The position numbers were made by a program, and so were the translations under genes. Shown here piece by piece: positions 46,478 through 55,972 of a stretch of DNA of 64,000 bases (position 1 is the first letter of the stretch; the number at the start of each line of letters is the position of its first letter). The notes under the pieces were generated by a model. It was not told where the DNA came from. It saw only the letters and a program-made list of their open reading frames with translations, and did not search any database. The stretch is taken from the NCBI RefSeq assembly GCF_007827695.1, contig NZ_VITA01000008.1, forward strand, positions 1 to 64,000, given 5' to 3'. The stretch is from Sinorhizobium medicae (GTDB lineage Bacteria; Pseudomonadota; Alphaproteobacteria; Rhizobiales; Rhizobiaceae).

Positions 46478-46504
46478 AAGGGCCCGCTCAGCAGGCGGGC
46501 CCTT
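46478..46504 (+). terminator. Hairpin after nemA
   Basis: AAGGGCCCGC (46478-46487) and GCGGGCCCTT (46495-46504) form a perfect 10-bp stem with a 7-base loop. It ends four bases before the ATG of the next gene, so it also covers that gene's ribosome-site region. Confidence 0.7.
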
Positions 46505-46508
46505 CACG

Positions 46509-47327
46509 ATGCGAATCGATTATGCTGCACGGATGTTCACATCCTTCATTGATAAATGGGCTCTCGACCCCGCCGGTGAGCCCATCCTCACGCGGACGAG
46601 CCGCCTGCTGCCCGTTCGTTGGCGTGGCTTGCCGGCCATGCTCAAGGTGGCAGACGAGCCGGAGGAGATATCCGGTGGGCGGTTGATGAAATGGTGGGAT
46701 GGCCACGGTGCCGCAAGGGTTTACGCCGCAACCGACAACGCGATCCTTATCGAGCGATCTGACAGCCGACGATCGCTTTTTCACATGGCGATGACCGGCA
46801 GCGACGATGCCGTGACCCGGATCATCTGCAGGACGGTTGCCTCGCTGCATGCACCACGTCCATCGCCGCCGGCGGGTTTAGCACCGCTCGAACGCTGGTT
46901 CCAGGCGCTTGCCCCCGCAGCCCGCATCCACGGGGGCGTTCTCGGGACCTGCGCGGATGCTGCGCGGTTTCTCTTTTCCGCTCCCGGTGCGCCGGTCGTC
47001 CTGCATGGCGACATTCACCACGGCAATATTCTCGATTTCGATGACCGGGGCTGGCTCGCCATCGATCCGAAAGGGCTCCTCGGCGAACGCGGTTTCGATT
47101 ACGCCAATCTCTTCTGCAATCCGGAGCTTCCGCTCGGAACTTTTCCAGGGCGTCTGCATGGGCAGCTTGCGGTCGTCGCCCATGAGGCGCGCCTTGAGCC
47201 GAGGAGGCTCCTGCATTGGATAGTCGCCTATGCCGGCCTGTCCGCCGCCTGGTTTCTTGGTGACGGCGAAAACCCAGAGAGCACTTTGACCATCGCCGAG
47301 ATTGCCGCCGCGGAGCTGCACGGCTAG
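46509..47327 (+). CDS. Aminoglycoside/hydroxyurea phosphotransferase family protein
   Basis: A 272-residue kinase-like protein of the APH(6)/hydroxyurea kinase family (streptomycin 6-phosphotransferase type). The catalytic loop is VLHGDIHHGNILDFDDRG (HGD...N) near residues 166-183, followed by the metal-binding WLAIDPKGLLGERGFDYANLF. The family phosphorylates aminoglycosides, but many chromosomal members have no resistance role. The ATG at 46509 is immediately after a 10-bp hairpin and lacks a ribosome site; an ATG at 46533 (MFTSFIDKWALDP) is an alternative that keeps the conserved part. Confidence 0.82.
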   Translation: MRIDYAARMFTSFIDKWALDPAGEPILTRTSRLLPVRWRGLPAMLKVADEPEEISGGRLMKWWDGHGAARVYAATDNAILIERSDSRRSLFHMAMTGSDDAVTRIICRTVASLHAPRPSPPAGLAPLERWFQALAPAARIHGGVLGTCADAARFLFSAPGAPVVLHGDIHHGNILDFDDRGWLAIDPKGLLGERGFDYANLFCNPELPLGTFPGRLHGQLAVVAHEARLEPRRLLHWIVAYAGLSAAWFLGDGENPESTLTIAEIAAAELHG

Positions 47328-47362
47328 GCGACAACGGAGAAAATCGCCGTCAGGAGGCCGAT

Positions 47363-47872
47363 ATGAAAATCAGGGACGCCATTGAGACCGACCTCCCGGC
47401 AATTTGCGCCATCTACAATGATGCCGTGGCGAATACGACGGCGATCTGGAACGAGACCCTTGTCGATGTCGCCAATCGAGCCACATGGCTTGACGCGCGC
47501 AACTCTGCCGGATTGCCCGTGCTTGTCGCGCTGTCCGGCACGGGCGAAGTTGTCGGCTATGCCTCTTTCGGCGAGTGGCGTGCCTTTGATGGCTACCGGC
47601 ACACCGTGGAGCACTCGGTCTACGTCCGGTTGGACCAGCGCGGGGGCGGCATAGGCCGGGCGCTGATGCTTGAACTCATCGGCCGGGCCGAAGGGCTTGG
47701 CAAACACGTAATGATCGCGGGGATAGAATCGGGAAACCTGCCGTCGATCCGCCTCCATGAGCAATTGGGCTTTCGGCAGACCGGGCATATGAAGGAGGTG
47801 GGCACGAAGTTCGGCCGCTGGCTCGACCTTACCTTCATGCAGCTGATCCTGAGCAGCGGCTCACCTGATTGA
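47363..47872 (+). CDS. GNAT N-acetyltransferase, phosphinothricin acetyltransferase-like
   Basis: A 169-residue GCN5-related acetyltransferase of the Pat/Bar (MddA-like) group. It has the N-terminal IRDAIETDLPAICAIYNDAVANTTAIWNE, then VVGYASFGEWRAFDGYRHTVEHSVYVRLDQRGGGIGRALM (positions ~64-103) with the acetyl-CoA-binding QRGGGIGRAL loop, and GNLPSIRLHEQLGFRQTGHMKEVG. Relatives acetylate methionine sulfoximine or phosphinothricin. The ATG has AGGAGG seven bases upstream. It follows the phosphotransferase by 35 bases, so both may be on one transcript. Confidence 0.9.
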   Translation: MKIRDAIETDLPAICAIYNDAVANTTAIWNETLVDVANRATWLDARNSAGLPVLVALSGTGEVVGYASFGEWRAFDGYRHTVEHSVYVRLDQRGGGIGRALMLELIGRAEGLGKHVMIAGIESGNLPSIRLHEQLGFRQTGHMKEVGTKFGRWLDLTFMQLILSSGSPD

Positions 47873-47944
47873 AGCCAGAACTGACGATTTCTCGCCCGCA
47901 GCGGAAATGCTATCTATGTGCAATCGTTCGTCGCTGAGGGCCGC

Positions 47945-48931
47945 ATGATCGGGCACGAAAACACAGGTACAATCAGCATCTGGAGCATCCGAAACAAGCG
48001 TTTGCTGCGCTTTGCCGCAACCATGTTCTCTGCCGCGGCGCTGATCTTCGCCGATCAATATCGGCTCGCCGAGGCTCGCACCGACGCGCCAGCTCCGCCG
48101 AAAAAATGCTTGTATTCGGGAGTGTCGTCAGAAAACCCATCCCTTCGTCTCTGCATCAGCCCCGATAATTTCTCTCGCGACGTCTGCACCATTATTGAAC
48201 ACTATGCCAAGGCGAACGACCTGCCTGCCCCTTTCTTTGCCCGGCTGATCTGGCGCGAAAGCCTTTTCCAGCCCGACGCCATCAGCCCGAAGGGCGCGGA
48301 GGGGATTGCCCAGTTCATGCCCGGGACGGCAAAGCTGCGCGGGTTGTCGGACAGTTTCAACGCTGTGGCGGCCCTCGGCAAATCGGCGGAATATTTAAGC
48401 GAGCTCAAGTCGCGTTACGGCAATCTTGGCTTTGCGGCGGCGGCCTATAATGCTGGCGAGGCCGGCCTCGAGCGCTTCCTCGAAAAAGACCGGCTGCCCT
48501 ATGAAACGCGGGATTACGTGCTGGCGATCACGGCCTACTCGGTCGAGGACTGGCGCGACAATCCACCGAAATCGCTCAATATCGAACTCGACAAGGAAAA
48601 AAGCTTTCTCGACGGCTGCGTTGCACTCGCCGACACGCGGCGCCTGCGCGAGCTGGTGGTCGCCGACGAAGCCGTCTGGGCGCCCTGGGGGATTCAACTT
48701 TCGGCGCACTACCAGAAATCCGTGGCGCAACGCTTGTTCATGAATGCCGTGAAAAGATTGCCAGCGCCGATCAACAGCGAAAAGGCGGTTCTTGTTCGGG
48801 AGCGCAACGGCAGTTTCGGAGGCAGACGCCGCTACGCCGCCCGCATCGGCCGGCAGACACGTGCCGAAGCCGATCAGCTTTGCGCCGCTATCCGCAAGAG
48901 CGGCGGTGCCTGCATCGTCTTCAAGAACTGA
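47945..48931 (+). CDS. Lytic murein transglycosylase (SLT domain)
   Basis: A 328-residue envelope enzyme. Residues 18-45 look like a signal peptide/anchor (LLRFAATMFSAAALIFADQYRLAEA). The SLT catalytic domain runs from about 80 to 195: FFARLIWRESLFQPDAIS holds the catalytic Glu105, followed by GAEGIAQFMPGTA and AAAYNAGEAGLERF. It cleaves peptidoglycan glycan strands, forming 1,6-anhydro ends. The last 45 residues (LVRERNGSFGGRRRYAARIGRQTRAEADQLC) resemble a degenerate SPOR-like peptidoglycan-binding repeat. The ATG at 47945 is chosen over a GTG-type codon at 47918. It is convergent with gyrA. Confidence 0.88.
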   Translation: MIGHENTGTISIWSIRNKRLLRFAATMFSAAALIFADQYRLAEARTDAPAPPKKCLYSGVSSENPSLRLCISPDNFSRDVCTIIEHYAKANDLPAPFFARLIWRESLFQPDAISPKGAEGIAQFMPGTAKLRGLSDSFNAVAALGKSAEYLSELKSRYGNLGFAAAAYNAGEAGLERFLEKDRLPYETRDYVLAITAYSVEDWRDNPPKSLNIELDKEKSFLDGCVALADTRRLRELVVADEAVWAPWGIQLSAHYQKSVAQRLFMNAVKRLPAPINSEKAVLVRERNGSFGGRRRYAARIGRQTRAEADQLCAAIRKSGGACIVFKN

Positions 48932-49051
48932 CGGGCCCGATTCCTGTGCCTTGCCTAGCGGAGGCAACCGAGAAGCGTCATAACGGCTATATCGGTTGGT
49001 TTACAAGGCTCCTCTCCCGGAAGCGCGACAGGCGCGCAGGCCCATAAAAAG

Positions 49052-49080
49052 AGGCCCGCCGCTGGACCAGCGGCGGGCCT
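49052..49080 (-). terminator. Terminator of gyrA
   Basis: AGGCCCGCCGCT (49052-49063) and AGCGGCGGGCCT (49069-49080) form a perfect 12-bp stem with a 5-base loop. Read on the minus strand it is followed by CTTTTTATGG, a good T tract, 21 bases after the gyrA stop. It may also stop the opposing transglycosylase transcript. Confidence 0.9.
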
Positions 49081-49101
49081 GAAACTCATCTTCCGGCCCG
49101 A

Positions 49102-51897
49102 TCACTCCTCCGGCGTCGACGTGGGCTCCGGTGGGAGCTCCGGCTGCGCCATAACGCCTTCGGCGCCTACGGCCTCAATCTCCTCGTCGCCATCCGGCTC
49201 GCTGATCCGCTCGACCGAAACGACCTTCTCGTCCTTGGCGGTCGAGAAAATGGTCACACCCTTGGTGGCGCGGCTCGCGAGGCGAATGCCTTCCACCGGC
49301 ACGCGGATGAGCTGACCGCCATCCGAGACGAGCATGATCTGGTCGTTGTGCTCGATCGGGAAAGCCGCGACGAGTTCGCCGATTTCCGCCGTCTTCGACG
49401 TGTCGGTGGCGCGAATGCCCTTGCCGCCGCGGCCGGACGTACGGAAGTCGTAGGACGAGGAGCGCTTGCCGAAGCCCTTCTTCGAGACGGTGAGGATGAA
49501 CTGCTCGCGCGCCTTCAATTCCTCGTAACGCTCATTGGTGAGTTCGCCGCCATTGGTGACTTCCTCGCCGACAAGGACGATTTCCTCTTCTTCACCCGTC
49601 ACGGCGCGACGCTCTGCGGCAGACCGTTTCAGATAGGCGGCACGCTCCCAAGGTTCGGCTTCGACATGAGCGACGATCGCCATGGAGATGATCCGGTCGC
49701 CGTCGCCGAGCGAGATACCGCGAACGCCGATCGAGTTGCGACCGGCAAAGACGCGCACATCGGCGACGGGGAAGCGGATGCACTGGCCCAGTGCTGTCGT
49801 GAGCACCACATCGTCGAACTCGGTGCAGGTGTCGACCGACAGGATTTCGTCGCCCTCCTCCTCGAGCTTCATCGCGATCTTGCCGTTGCGGTTGACCTGG
49901 ACGAAGTCGGAGAGCTTGTTGCGGCGGACCGTGCCGCGGGTCGTCGAGAACATGACGTCGAGGTTTTGCCAGGTCGTCTCGTCCTCGGGCAGCGGCATGA
50001 TCGTGGTGATGCGCTCACCCGGCTCCAGCGGCAGCATATTGATCAGGGCCTTGCCGCGTGATTGCGGCGTGCCGATCGGAAGCCGCCAGACCTTCTCCTT
50101 GTAGACGATGCCCCGCGAGGAGAAGAACAGAACCGGTGTGTGAGTATTGGCCACGAACAGCCGGGTAACGAAATCTTCGTCGCGGGTGGCCATGCCGGAG
50201 CGGCCCTTGCCGCCGCGGCGCTGCGCGCGATAGGTCGTGAGCGGCACGCGCTTGATGTAGCCGAGATGGGACACGGTCACGACCATGTCCTCCTGCGCGA
50301 TCAGGTCTTCGTCGTCCATGTCGGGACCGCCTTCGGCGATCTCGGTGCGGCGCGGAGTGCCGAACTCGTCACGGACGGAAGTAAGCTCGTCCTTGACGAT
50401 CTGCATGATGCGGAGCCGCGACGAAAGGATATCGAGGTAATCCTTGATCTCATCGCCGATCTTATTGAGCTCGTCCCCGATCTCATCGCGGCCGAGTGCC
50501 GTCAGACGCTGCAGGCGGAGTTCGAGGATGGCGCGGGCCTGTTCCTCGGAAAGGTTGTAGGTAGCGTCGTCGTTGATCCGGTGCCGCGGATCGTCGATCA
50601 GCCGGATGAGCCCATCGACGTCGTGGGCCGGCCAGCGGCGTTCCATCAGTTGTTCGCGCGCGGTCTGCGGATCCGGCGCCTGGCGGATCAGCTTGATCAC
50701 CTCGTCGATATTCGCGACGGCGATCGCAAGACCGACCAGCACATGCGCCCGCTCGCGCGCCTTGCGCAGCAGGTATTTCGTACGCCGGCTGACGACTTCC
50801 TCGCGGAAGGAGACAAAGGCACGCAGCATGTCGAGCAGACTCATCTGCTCCGGCTTGCCGCCGTTCAACGCGACCATATTGCAGCCGAACGAGGTCTGCA
50901 GGGGCGTGTAGCGGTAAAGCTGGTTGAGGATGACTTCGGCATTGGCATCGCGCTTCAGTTCGACGACGACGCGATAGCCCTGGCGGTCGGACTCGTCGCG
51001 AAGATCGGAAATGCCTTCGATCCGCTTGTCGCGAACGAGCTCTGCCATCTTTTCGATCATCGTCGACTTGTTCACCTGATAGGGAATCTCGGTGATGATG
51101 ATCTGTTCGCGATCTCCGCGCATCGGCTCGATATGGGCGCGCCCGCGCATGATAACGGAGCCGCGGCCCGTCTCGTAGGCCTGACGGATGCCCGAACGGC
51201 CGAGGATCAGGGCTCCGGTCGGAAAATCCGGCCCTGGGATGATCTGCATCAGCTCCGGCAGCTCGATGGCGGGATTGTCGATCAATGCGATACAGGCGTC
51301 GATGACTTCGCCGAGATTATGAGGCGGAATATTGGTCGCCATGCCAACGGCGATGCCGCCAGCGCCGTTGACGAGCAGGTTCGGGAACTTTGCCGGAACG
51401 ACGACCGGCTCGTGCAGGGTGCCGTCGTAGTTGTCCCGGAAATCGACCGTTTCCTTGTCGAGGTCGTCGAGCAGCGAATGTGCCGCCTTCTGCAGCCGGC
51501 ATTCGGTATAACGCTCAGCCGCCGGCGGATCGCCGTCGACCGAGCCGAAATTGCCCTGGCCGTCGATCAGCGGCAACCGCAGCGACCAATCCTGCGCCAT
51601 GCGTGCCAGCGCGTCGTAAATCGCCGCGTTGCCGTGCGGGTGATATTTACCCATCACGTCACCGGTGACGCGAGCGCATTTTACGTATTTCTTGTTCCAG
51701 TCGATGCCGAGCTCGCTCATCCCATAAAGGATGCGGCGGTGAACGGGTTTGAGACCGTCGCGCACATCGGGAAGCGCGCGCGACACGATCACGCTCATGG
51801 CGTAATCGAGATACGACCGCTGCATTTCCTCGATGATGGAAATCGGCTCGATGCCTGGCGGATTTTTTCCGCCGCCGGGGGTGCTTTGCTCAGTCAA
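49102..51897 (-). CDS. gyrA: DNA gyrase subunit A
   Basis: A 931-residue GyrA, the DNA breakage-reunion subunit that with GyrB introduces negative supercoils. The catalytic Tyr lies in [14 protein letters not shown] near residue 130, and the beta-pinwheel GyrA-box is QRRGGKG. The start codon is TTG at 51897 (TTGACTGAG), as recalled for S. meliloti GyrA; the next Met is only at residue 25 ([13 protein letters not shown]). In the quinolone region the sequence is [10 protein letters not shown], with Ala at the E. coli Ser83 position and Asn for Asp82. The C-terminal tail is long and acidic. Confidence 0.98.
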   Translation of the reverse strand: MTEQSTPGGGKNPPGIEPISIIEEMQRSYLDYAMSVIVSRALPDVRDGLKPVHRRILYGMSELGIDWNKKYVKCARVTGDVMGKYHPHGNAAIYDALARMAQDWSLRLPLIDGQGNFGSVDGDPPAAERYTECRLQKAAHSLLDDLDKETVDFRDNYDGTLHEPVVVPAKFPNLLVNGAGGIAVGMATNIPPHNLGEVIDACIALIDNPAIELPELMQIIPGPDFPTGALILGRSGIRQAYETGRGSVIMRGRAHIEPMRGDREQIIITEIPYQVNKSTMIEKMAELVRDKRIEGISDLRDESDRQGYRVVVELKRDANAEVILNQLYRYTPLQTSFGCNMVALNGGKPEQMSLLDMLRAFVSFREEVVSRRTKYLLRKARERAHVLVGLAIAVANIDEVIKLIRQAPDPQTAREQLMERRWPAHDVDGLIRLIDDPRHRINDDATYNLSEEQARAILELRLQRLTALGRDEIGDELNKIGDEIKDYLDILSSRLRIMQIVKDELTSVRDEFGTPRRTEIAEGGPDMDDEDLIAQEDMVVTVSHLGYIKRVPLTTYRAQRRGGKGRSGMATRDEDFVTRLFVANTHTPVLFFSSRGIVYKEKVWRLPIGTPQSRGKALINMLPLEPGERITTIMPLPEDETTWQNLDVMFSTTRGTVRRNKLSDFVQVNRNGKIAMKLEEEGDEILSVDTCTEFDDVVLTTALGQCIRFPVADVRVFAGRNSIGVRGISLGDGDRIISMAIVAHVEAEPWERAAYLKRSAAERRAVTGEEEEIVLVGEEVTNGGELTNERYEELKAREQFILTVSKKGFGKRSSSYDFRTSGRGGKGIRATDTSKTAEIGELVAAFPIEHNDQIMLVSDGGQLIRVPVEGIRLASRATKGVTIFSTAKDEKVVSVERISEPDGDEEIEAVGAEGVMAQPELPPEPTSTPEE

Positions 51898-52192
51898 TGG
51901 CGATCACGATCTTTGTTCAGAATCAGTCGGGTTTTTATAGCCGAATGCGGCTCGCAGCGCCAATTTTCGGCCGGTGTTTTGAACAGTCTTTTGCCGCTGG
52001 AGCGGGCTTTTCTAGGGCAGCGGCAGTGAATTGGGAAGAGCGCGCAAAGAAAGCTGCGTGCCTTGGGGTCGCGCTGGTTTAAGCCATTGCGCAGCACTTG
52101 GCTACCCGCTCTTTCCAAGCTTGCCGCGCTTGCCTAACAATGCGGGCACGCTACCGGGAAAAGCCGGGGCAAAAATCCGGAAGGGGACACGG

Positions 52193-52822
52193 ATGTTCGA
52201 TGTCGATCTCTTGATCAATGCGCTGACGACGCTGCTCGTCACGCTCGATCCGCCCGGCCTTGCGCCGATCTTCTTGAGCCTGACCGTCGGCCTGAATCGG
52301 CAGCAACGGTTTCAGGTGGCGACCCGTGGCTCGCTCATCGCCTTCTTCATCCTCGCCGCCTTCGCTCTCTTCGGTGACGGCATCCTCGGCCTGCTCGGCA
52401 TCTCGATCGGCGCCTTCCGCATTGCCGGCGGCATGCTGCTCTTCTGGATTGCTTTCGAGATGATTTTCGAGAAGCGTCAGGAGCGAAAGGAAAAGGCCGG
52501 GGAGACGGCGATCACGAAGGACCACCTTCACAACATTGCGGTTTTTCCGCTGGCGCTGCCCTTGATTGCAGGACCCGGGGCGATTTCGGCAACCATGCTC
52601 CTCGGAAGCTCCTTTCCCTCGGCGGTCGAGCGAATGCAGCTTATCGTCGTCCTTGCGGCATCGATGGCCATATTGTTCCTGGCGCTGGTGATCGCCGATC
52701 GTATCGACCGGTTCCTCGGCGTGACCGGGCGCGCGATCCTCACCCGCCTCCTCGGCGTCATCCTTGCGGCACTCGCCGTACAATTCGTCGTGGATGGCGT
52801 GCGCTCGGCGTTTCAGGTCTGA
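52193..52822 (+). CDS. MarC family integral membrane protein
   Basis: A 209-residue protein with six hydrophobic segments of the MarC/UPF0056 family (LLINALTTLLVTLDPPGLAPIFLSL, ALFGDGILGLLGISIGAFRIAGGMLLFWIA, AVFPLALPLIAGPGAISATMLL; given as landmarks). The PLALPLIAGPGAIS segment is the family signature. The function is unknown despite its name, which derives from the mar locus, where it has no proven role in drug resistance. The ATG at 52193 gives the family start; the long 5' frame to 52031 is not supported. It is next to gyrA in Sinorhizobium. Confidence 0.92.
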   Translation: MFDVDLLINALTTLLVTLDPPGLAPIFLSLTVGLNRQQRFQVATRGSLIAFFILAAFALFGDGILGLLGISIGAFRIAGGMLLFWIAFEMIFEKRQERKEKAGETAITKDHLHNIAVFPLALPLIAGPGAISATMLLGSSFPSAVERMQLIVVLAASMAILFLALVIADRIDRFLGVTGRAILTRLLGVILAALAVQFVVDGVRSAFQV

Positions 52823-53155
52823 ACGAAGCGCCACCATTCACGCCCTGGATGCAGCAGCCGGTAACGATGCCCCGAGAAGCTCATCGAGAGATGCCAAAGC
52901 TGCGGCGCGATAGTTGCCCCAAGGCGCAATATCGCTGCGGCTCGCCATGCGGTAGATTGCTCGCCATGAGTGCCGCTCGCAATCCATGACGGACGCTCTG
53001 GACCCTATTGCCGACCGAAAGGTTTCGCATCGCATTATTATCGCTTCAGTTGTTTTCTTGATTTCAGATTGAATACGCGACCGGCGCCCATTGAATTCCG
53101 CCGTGCGCCTGAGTGAATCACCGTTCGGCCGGAGATCTCAACGGAGGACTCTGAA
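52823..53155. other. Gap between MarC and the sulfatase gene
   Basis: A 333-base region without a supported gene. A 65-codon minus-strand frame (52838-53035) has no recognisable domain or ribosome site and is treated as chance. The AT content rises toward 53050-53080, where a promoter for the sulfatase gene is likely, but no consensus element could be fixed. It may contain the left border of the inserted periplasmic module. Confidence 0.35.
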
Positions 53156-54820
53156 ATGAATCGTAGAATTATCTGCGGCGTTGGAGCATTGGCTGCTTCC
53201 ACCGTCCTTTGGGGCGCGCTTGCCCCAGTGCAAGCTCAGGAGACGAGAAAGCCCAACATCCTGTTCATCGTGTCCGACGATACCGGCTACGGCGATCTCG
53301 GCCCTTACGGCGGCGGCGAGGGCCGCGGCATGCCTACGCCGAACATCGACAAGCTGGCGGATGAAGGCATGACCTTCTTTTCCTTCTACGCCCAACCAAG
53401 TTGCACGCCCGGCCGCGCTGCCATGCAGACCGGGCGCATTCCGAACCGCAGCGGCATGACCACGGTCGCCTTCCAGGGCGAGGGCGGTGGGCTGCCGGCA
53501 GCCGAATGGACGTTGGCGTCTGTGCTGAAACGCGGCGGGTACCAGACCTATTTCACCGGCAAGTGGCATCTCGGCGAGGCAGACTACGCGCTGCCGATCG
53601 CACAGGGCTACGATGAAATGAAATATGTCGGCCTCTATCATCTCAATGCCTACACTTATGCGGACGCAACCTGGTTCCCGGACATGGACCCGGAACTCAG
53701 GGCCATGTTCCAGAAAGTGACGAAAGGCTCGCTTTCCGGCAAAGCCGGCGGGGAGGTGACGGAGGACTTCAAAATCAACGGACAATACGTCGACACTCCC
53801 GTGATCGACGGTAAGCCCGGTGTCGTCGGGATCCCGTTCTTCGACGGCTATGTCGAAAAGGCGGCAATCGAATTCCTCGATGCCGCCGCCAAAAAGCCGG
53901 ATCAGCCGTTCTACATCAACGTGAACTTCATGAAGGTGCACCAGCCGAATCTTCCTGCCCCGGAGTTCCAGCATAAGTCCTTGTCAAAGACCAAATATGC
54001 GGACTCCGTCGTGGAGCTCGACACGCGCATCGGCAGGATCCTGGACAAGCTGCGTGAAACCGGCATGGACAGGAACACCCTGGTTTTCTACACGACCGAC
54101 AACGGGGCCTGGCAGGACGTCTATCCCGACGCCGGCTATACGCCGTTTCGCGGTACCAAGGGCACCGTGCGCGAGGGCGGCAATCGCGTTCCCGCCATCG
54201 CGGTCTGGCCCGGCAAGATCAAGCCGAGTTCGAAGAATCACGACATCGTCGGCGGCCTTGACCTGATGGCGACGTTCGCGGCAGCCGGCGGCGTCCCGCT
54301 TCCTGACAAGGACCGCGAAGACAAGCCGATCGTCTTCGACAGCTACGACATGTCGCCGGTTCTTCTCGGCACCGGCAAGTCGGCGCGCAAGTCCTGGTTC
54401 TACTTCACCGAGAACGAGTTGACGCCGGGCGCCGCCCGTGTCGGCAACTACAAGGCGGTGTTCAACCTGCGGGGTGACAACGGGCAATCGACCGGAGGAT
54501 TGGCAGTCGATTCCAATCTCGGCTGGAAGGGGGCGGAGAGCTATGTGGCGACAGTCCCGCAGGTCTTTGATCTCTGGCAGGATCCGCAGGAACGCTACGA
54601 CATTTTCATGAACAACTATACGGAGCACACCTGGACGATGGTGAGCATCAGCAACGCCATCGAGGAGTTGATGAAGACCTATGTGCAGCATCCGCCGCGC
54701 AAGCTGCAGAGCGAATCTTACAGCGGACCGCTTACGATCACCAGTTACCAGCGCTTTGAGTGGGCGCGCCAGCAACTTGGGAAGGAAGGCGTGAACATCC
54801 CGCTACCGACAGGCAACTGA
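53156..54820 (+). CDS. Exported arylsulfatase (Cys-type)
   Basis: A 554-residue sulfatase with a signal peptide (residues 1-28, LAPVQAQ). The metal-site Asp pair is in FIVSDDTGYGDLGPYG at 41-42, and the formylglycine-forming motif is CTPGR at 83-87, the CxPxR type that is converted to formylglycine before catalysis. KWHLGEADYAL and YTTDNGAW complete the active site. It hydrolyses sulfate esters in the periplasm; the substrate is unknown. It needs a maturase (FGE or anSME) that is not in the window. The ATG has GGAGG nine bases upstream. It heads a group of three periplasmic proteins. Confidence 0.92.
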   Translation: MNRRIICGVGALAASTVLWGALAPVQAQETRKPNILFIVSDDTGYGDLGPYGGGEGRGMPTPNIDKLADEGMTFFSFYAQPSCTPGRAAMQTGRIPNRSGMTTVAFQGEGGGLPAAEWTLASVLKRGGYQTYFTGKWHLGEADYALPIAQGYDEMKYVGLYHLNAYTYADATWFPDMDPELRAMFQKVTKGSLSGKAGGEVTEDFKINGQYVDTPVIDGKPGVVGIPFFDGYVEKAAIEFLDAAAKKPDQPFYINVNFMKVHQPNLPAPEFQHKSLSKTKYADSVVELDTRIGRILDKLRETGMDRNTLVFYTTDNGAWQDVYPDAGYTPFRGTKGTVREGGNRVPAIAVWPGKIKPSSKNHDIVGGLDLMATFAAAGGVPLPDKDREDKPIVFDSYDMSPVLLGTGKSARKSWFYFTENELTPGAARVGNYKAVFNLRGDNGQSTGGLAVDSNLGWKGAESYVATVPQVFDLWQDPQERYDIFMNNYTEHTWTMVSISNAIEELMKTYVQHPPRKLQSESYSGPLTITSYQRFEWARQQLGKEGVNIPLPTGN

Positions 54821-54831
54821 TCCGTCCAACC

Positions 54832-54858
54832 ACGGCCCCGGCGAGAAGCCGGGGCCGT
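54832..54858 (+). terminator. Hairpin after the sulfatase gene
   Basis: ACGGCCCCGGC (54832-54842) pairs perfectly with GCCGGGGCCGT (54848-54858) around GAGAA; TTTCGTC follows. Partial read-through into the HAD gene is plausible, since the gap to its ATG is only 57 bases. Confidence 0.75.
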
Positions 54859-54915
54859 TTCGTCGTCCGGGCGACGGTCGCAAGACCGCGCCGATCGCCA
54901 ATGGAGGTGCCCGCA

Positions 54916-55929
54916 ATGTTTTCGGCGTATAATTTCTTTCAACTGGCTCGCCGTGCCACGGCCGGCGCAGCGATCTACCTTCTTGCCCTTGCGCCTTTGC
55001 ATGCACAGTCGGATCCCCTGCCCTCGTGGAACGACACCGCTCCGAAGGCGGCGATTGTCGCTTTCGTCGAAAAGGTGACCATGGAAAGCTCGCCCGACTT
55101 CGTTCCGGAATCGGAGCGCATCGCCGTCTTCGACAATGACGGCACGCTGTGGGTCGAGCATCCGGCTTACACACAGTTCGCCTTCGCGCTCGACCGGGTC
55201 AAGGCCGAGGCACCAGCGCATCCGGAGTGGAAAGACACTCAACCCTTCAAGGCGGCACTCGAGGGCGACATGAAGGCCCTTGCTGCAGCAGGCGAGAAGG
55301 GCCTTGTCGAGCTTATCATGGCGACCCATGCGGGTATGACCAGCGACGAGTTCCAGAAGGTCGTTTCCGACTGGATCGCGACCGCGCGCGACCCCAGATT
55401 CGAGAAGCCCTATACCGAGCTTGTCTACCAGCCGATGCTTGAACTGCTCACCTATCTGCGCGCCAACGGTTTCAAGACCTATATCGTGTCCGGAGGGGGC
55501 ATCGAGTTCATGCGCCCGTGGGTCGAACAGGTCTACGGCGTGCCTCCCGAGCAGGTGCTGGGCTCATCCATAAAGACGCAGTTCGAGATGCGTAACGGCA
55601 CCCCGACCCTGTTCCGCCTGCCTGAAGTGAACTTCATCGACGACAAAGCGGGCAAGCCGGTCGGCATCAACGCGCATATCGGCCGCCGCCCGATCGCCGC
55701 CTTCGGCAATTCCGACGGCGACCTCGAAATGCTGCAATGGACGACATTGGCAGGCGAAACCGCCCGCTTCGGCATGATCATTCACCACACTGACGCAGAT
55801 CGCGAATACGCTTACGATCGGGACACCGAGTTCGGACGTCTGGACAAGGCGCTTGATGCGGCGGCGATAAACAAATGGACCGTTGTCGACATGAAGGCGG
55901 ACTGGAAGCAAGTCTTTCCAGACAAATAA
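54916..55929 (+). CDS. Exported HAD-family phosphatase
   Basis: A 337-residue haloacid-dehalogenase superfamily phosphatase with an N-terminal signal peptide (residues 1-30, LAPLHA). Motif I is AVFDNDGTLW, residues 70-79, with catalytic Asp73 and Asp75; motif II is YIVSGGG; motif IV is AFGNSDGDLEMLQW. It resembles phosphoserine-phosphatase-like acid phosphatases, here in the periplasm. The substrate is not assignable. The ATG at 54916 has GGAGGTGCCCGCA upstream; the longer frame to 54760 overlaps the sulfatase gene and is rejected. It lies between the sulfatase and cytochrome genes on the same strand. Confidence 0.88.
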   Translation: MFSAYNFFQLARRATAGAAIYLLALAPLHAQSDPLPSWNDTAPKAAIVAFVEKVTMESSPDFVPESERIAVFDNDGTLWVEHPAYTQFAFALDRVKAEAPAHPEWKDTQPFKAALEGDMKALAAAGEKGLVELIMATHAGMTSDEFQKVVSDWIATARDPRFEKPYTELVYQPMLELLTYLRANGFKTYIVSGGGIEFMRPWVEQVYGVPPEQVLGSSIKTQFEMRNGTPTLFRLPEVNFIDDKAGKPVGINAHIGRRPIAAFGNSDGDLEMLQWTTLAGETARFGMIIHHTDADREYAYDRDTEFGRLDKALDAAAINKWTVVDMKADWKQVFPDK

Positions 55930-55972
55930 GGTTGCGGGCCGAAGGCTCGGCGCTTTCACGAAGGGAGCATTG

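Noticed and set aside
50062-52029. 655-codon plus-strand frame opposite gyrA
   Set aside because: Mirror of a conserved minus-strand gene; amino-acid pattern is typical of antisense GC-rich coding sequence.
52838-53035. 65-codon minus-strand ORF after marC
   Set aside because: No ribosome site, no known domain, and low-complexity Ala-rich content.
55970-55972. TTG as the start of the multihaem cytochrome
   Set aside because: The adjacent GTG at 55973 has better spacing to AAAGGGAG-like sequence; both remain possible, so only the preference is recorded.
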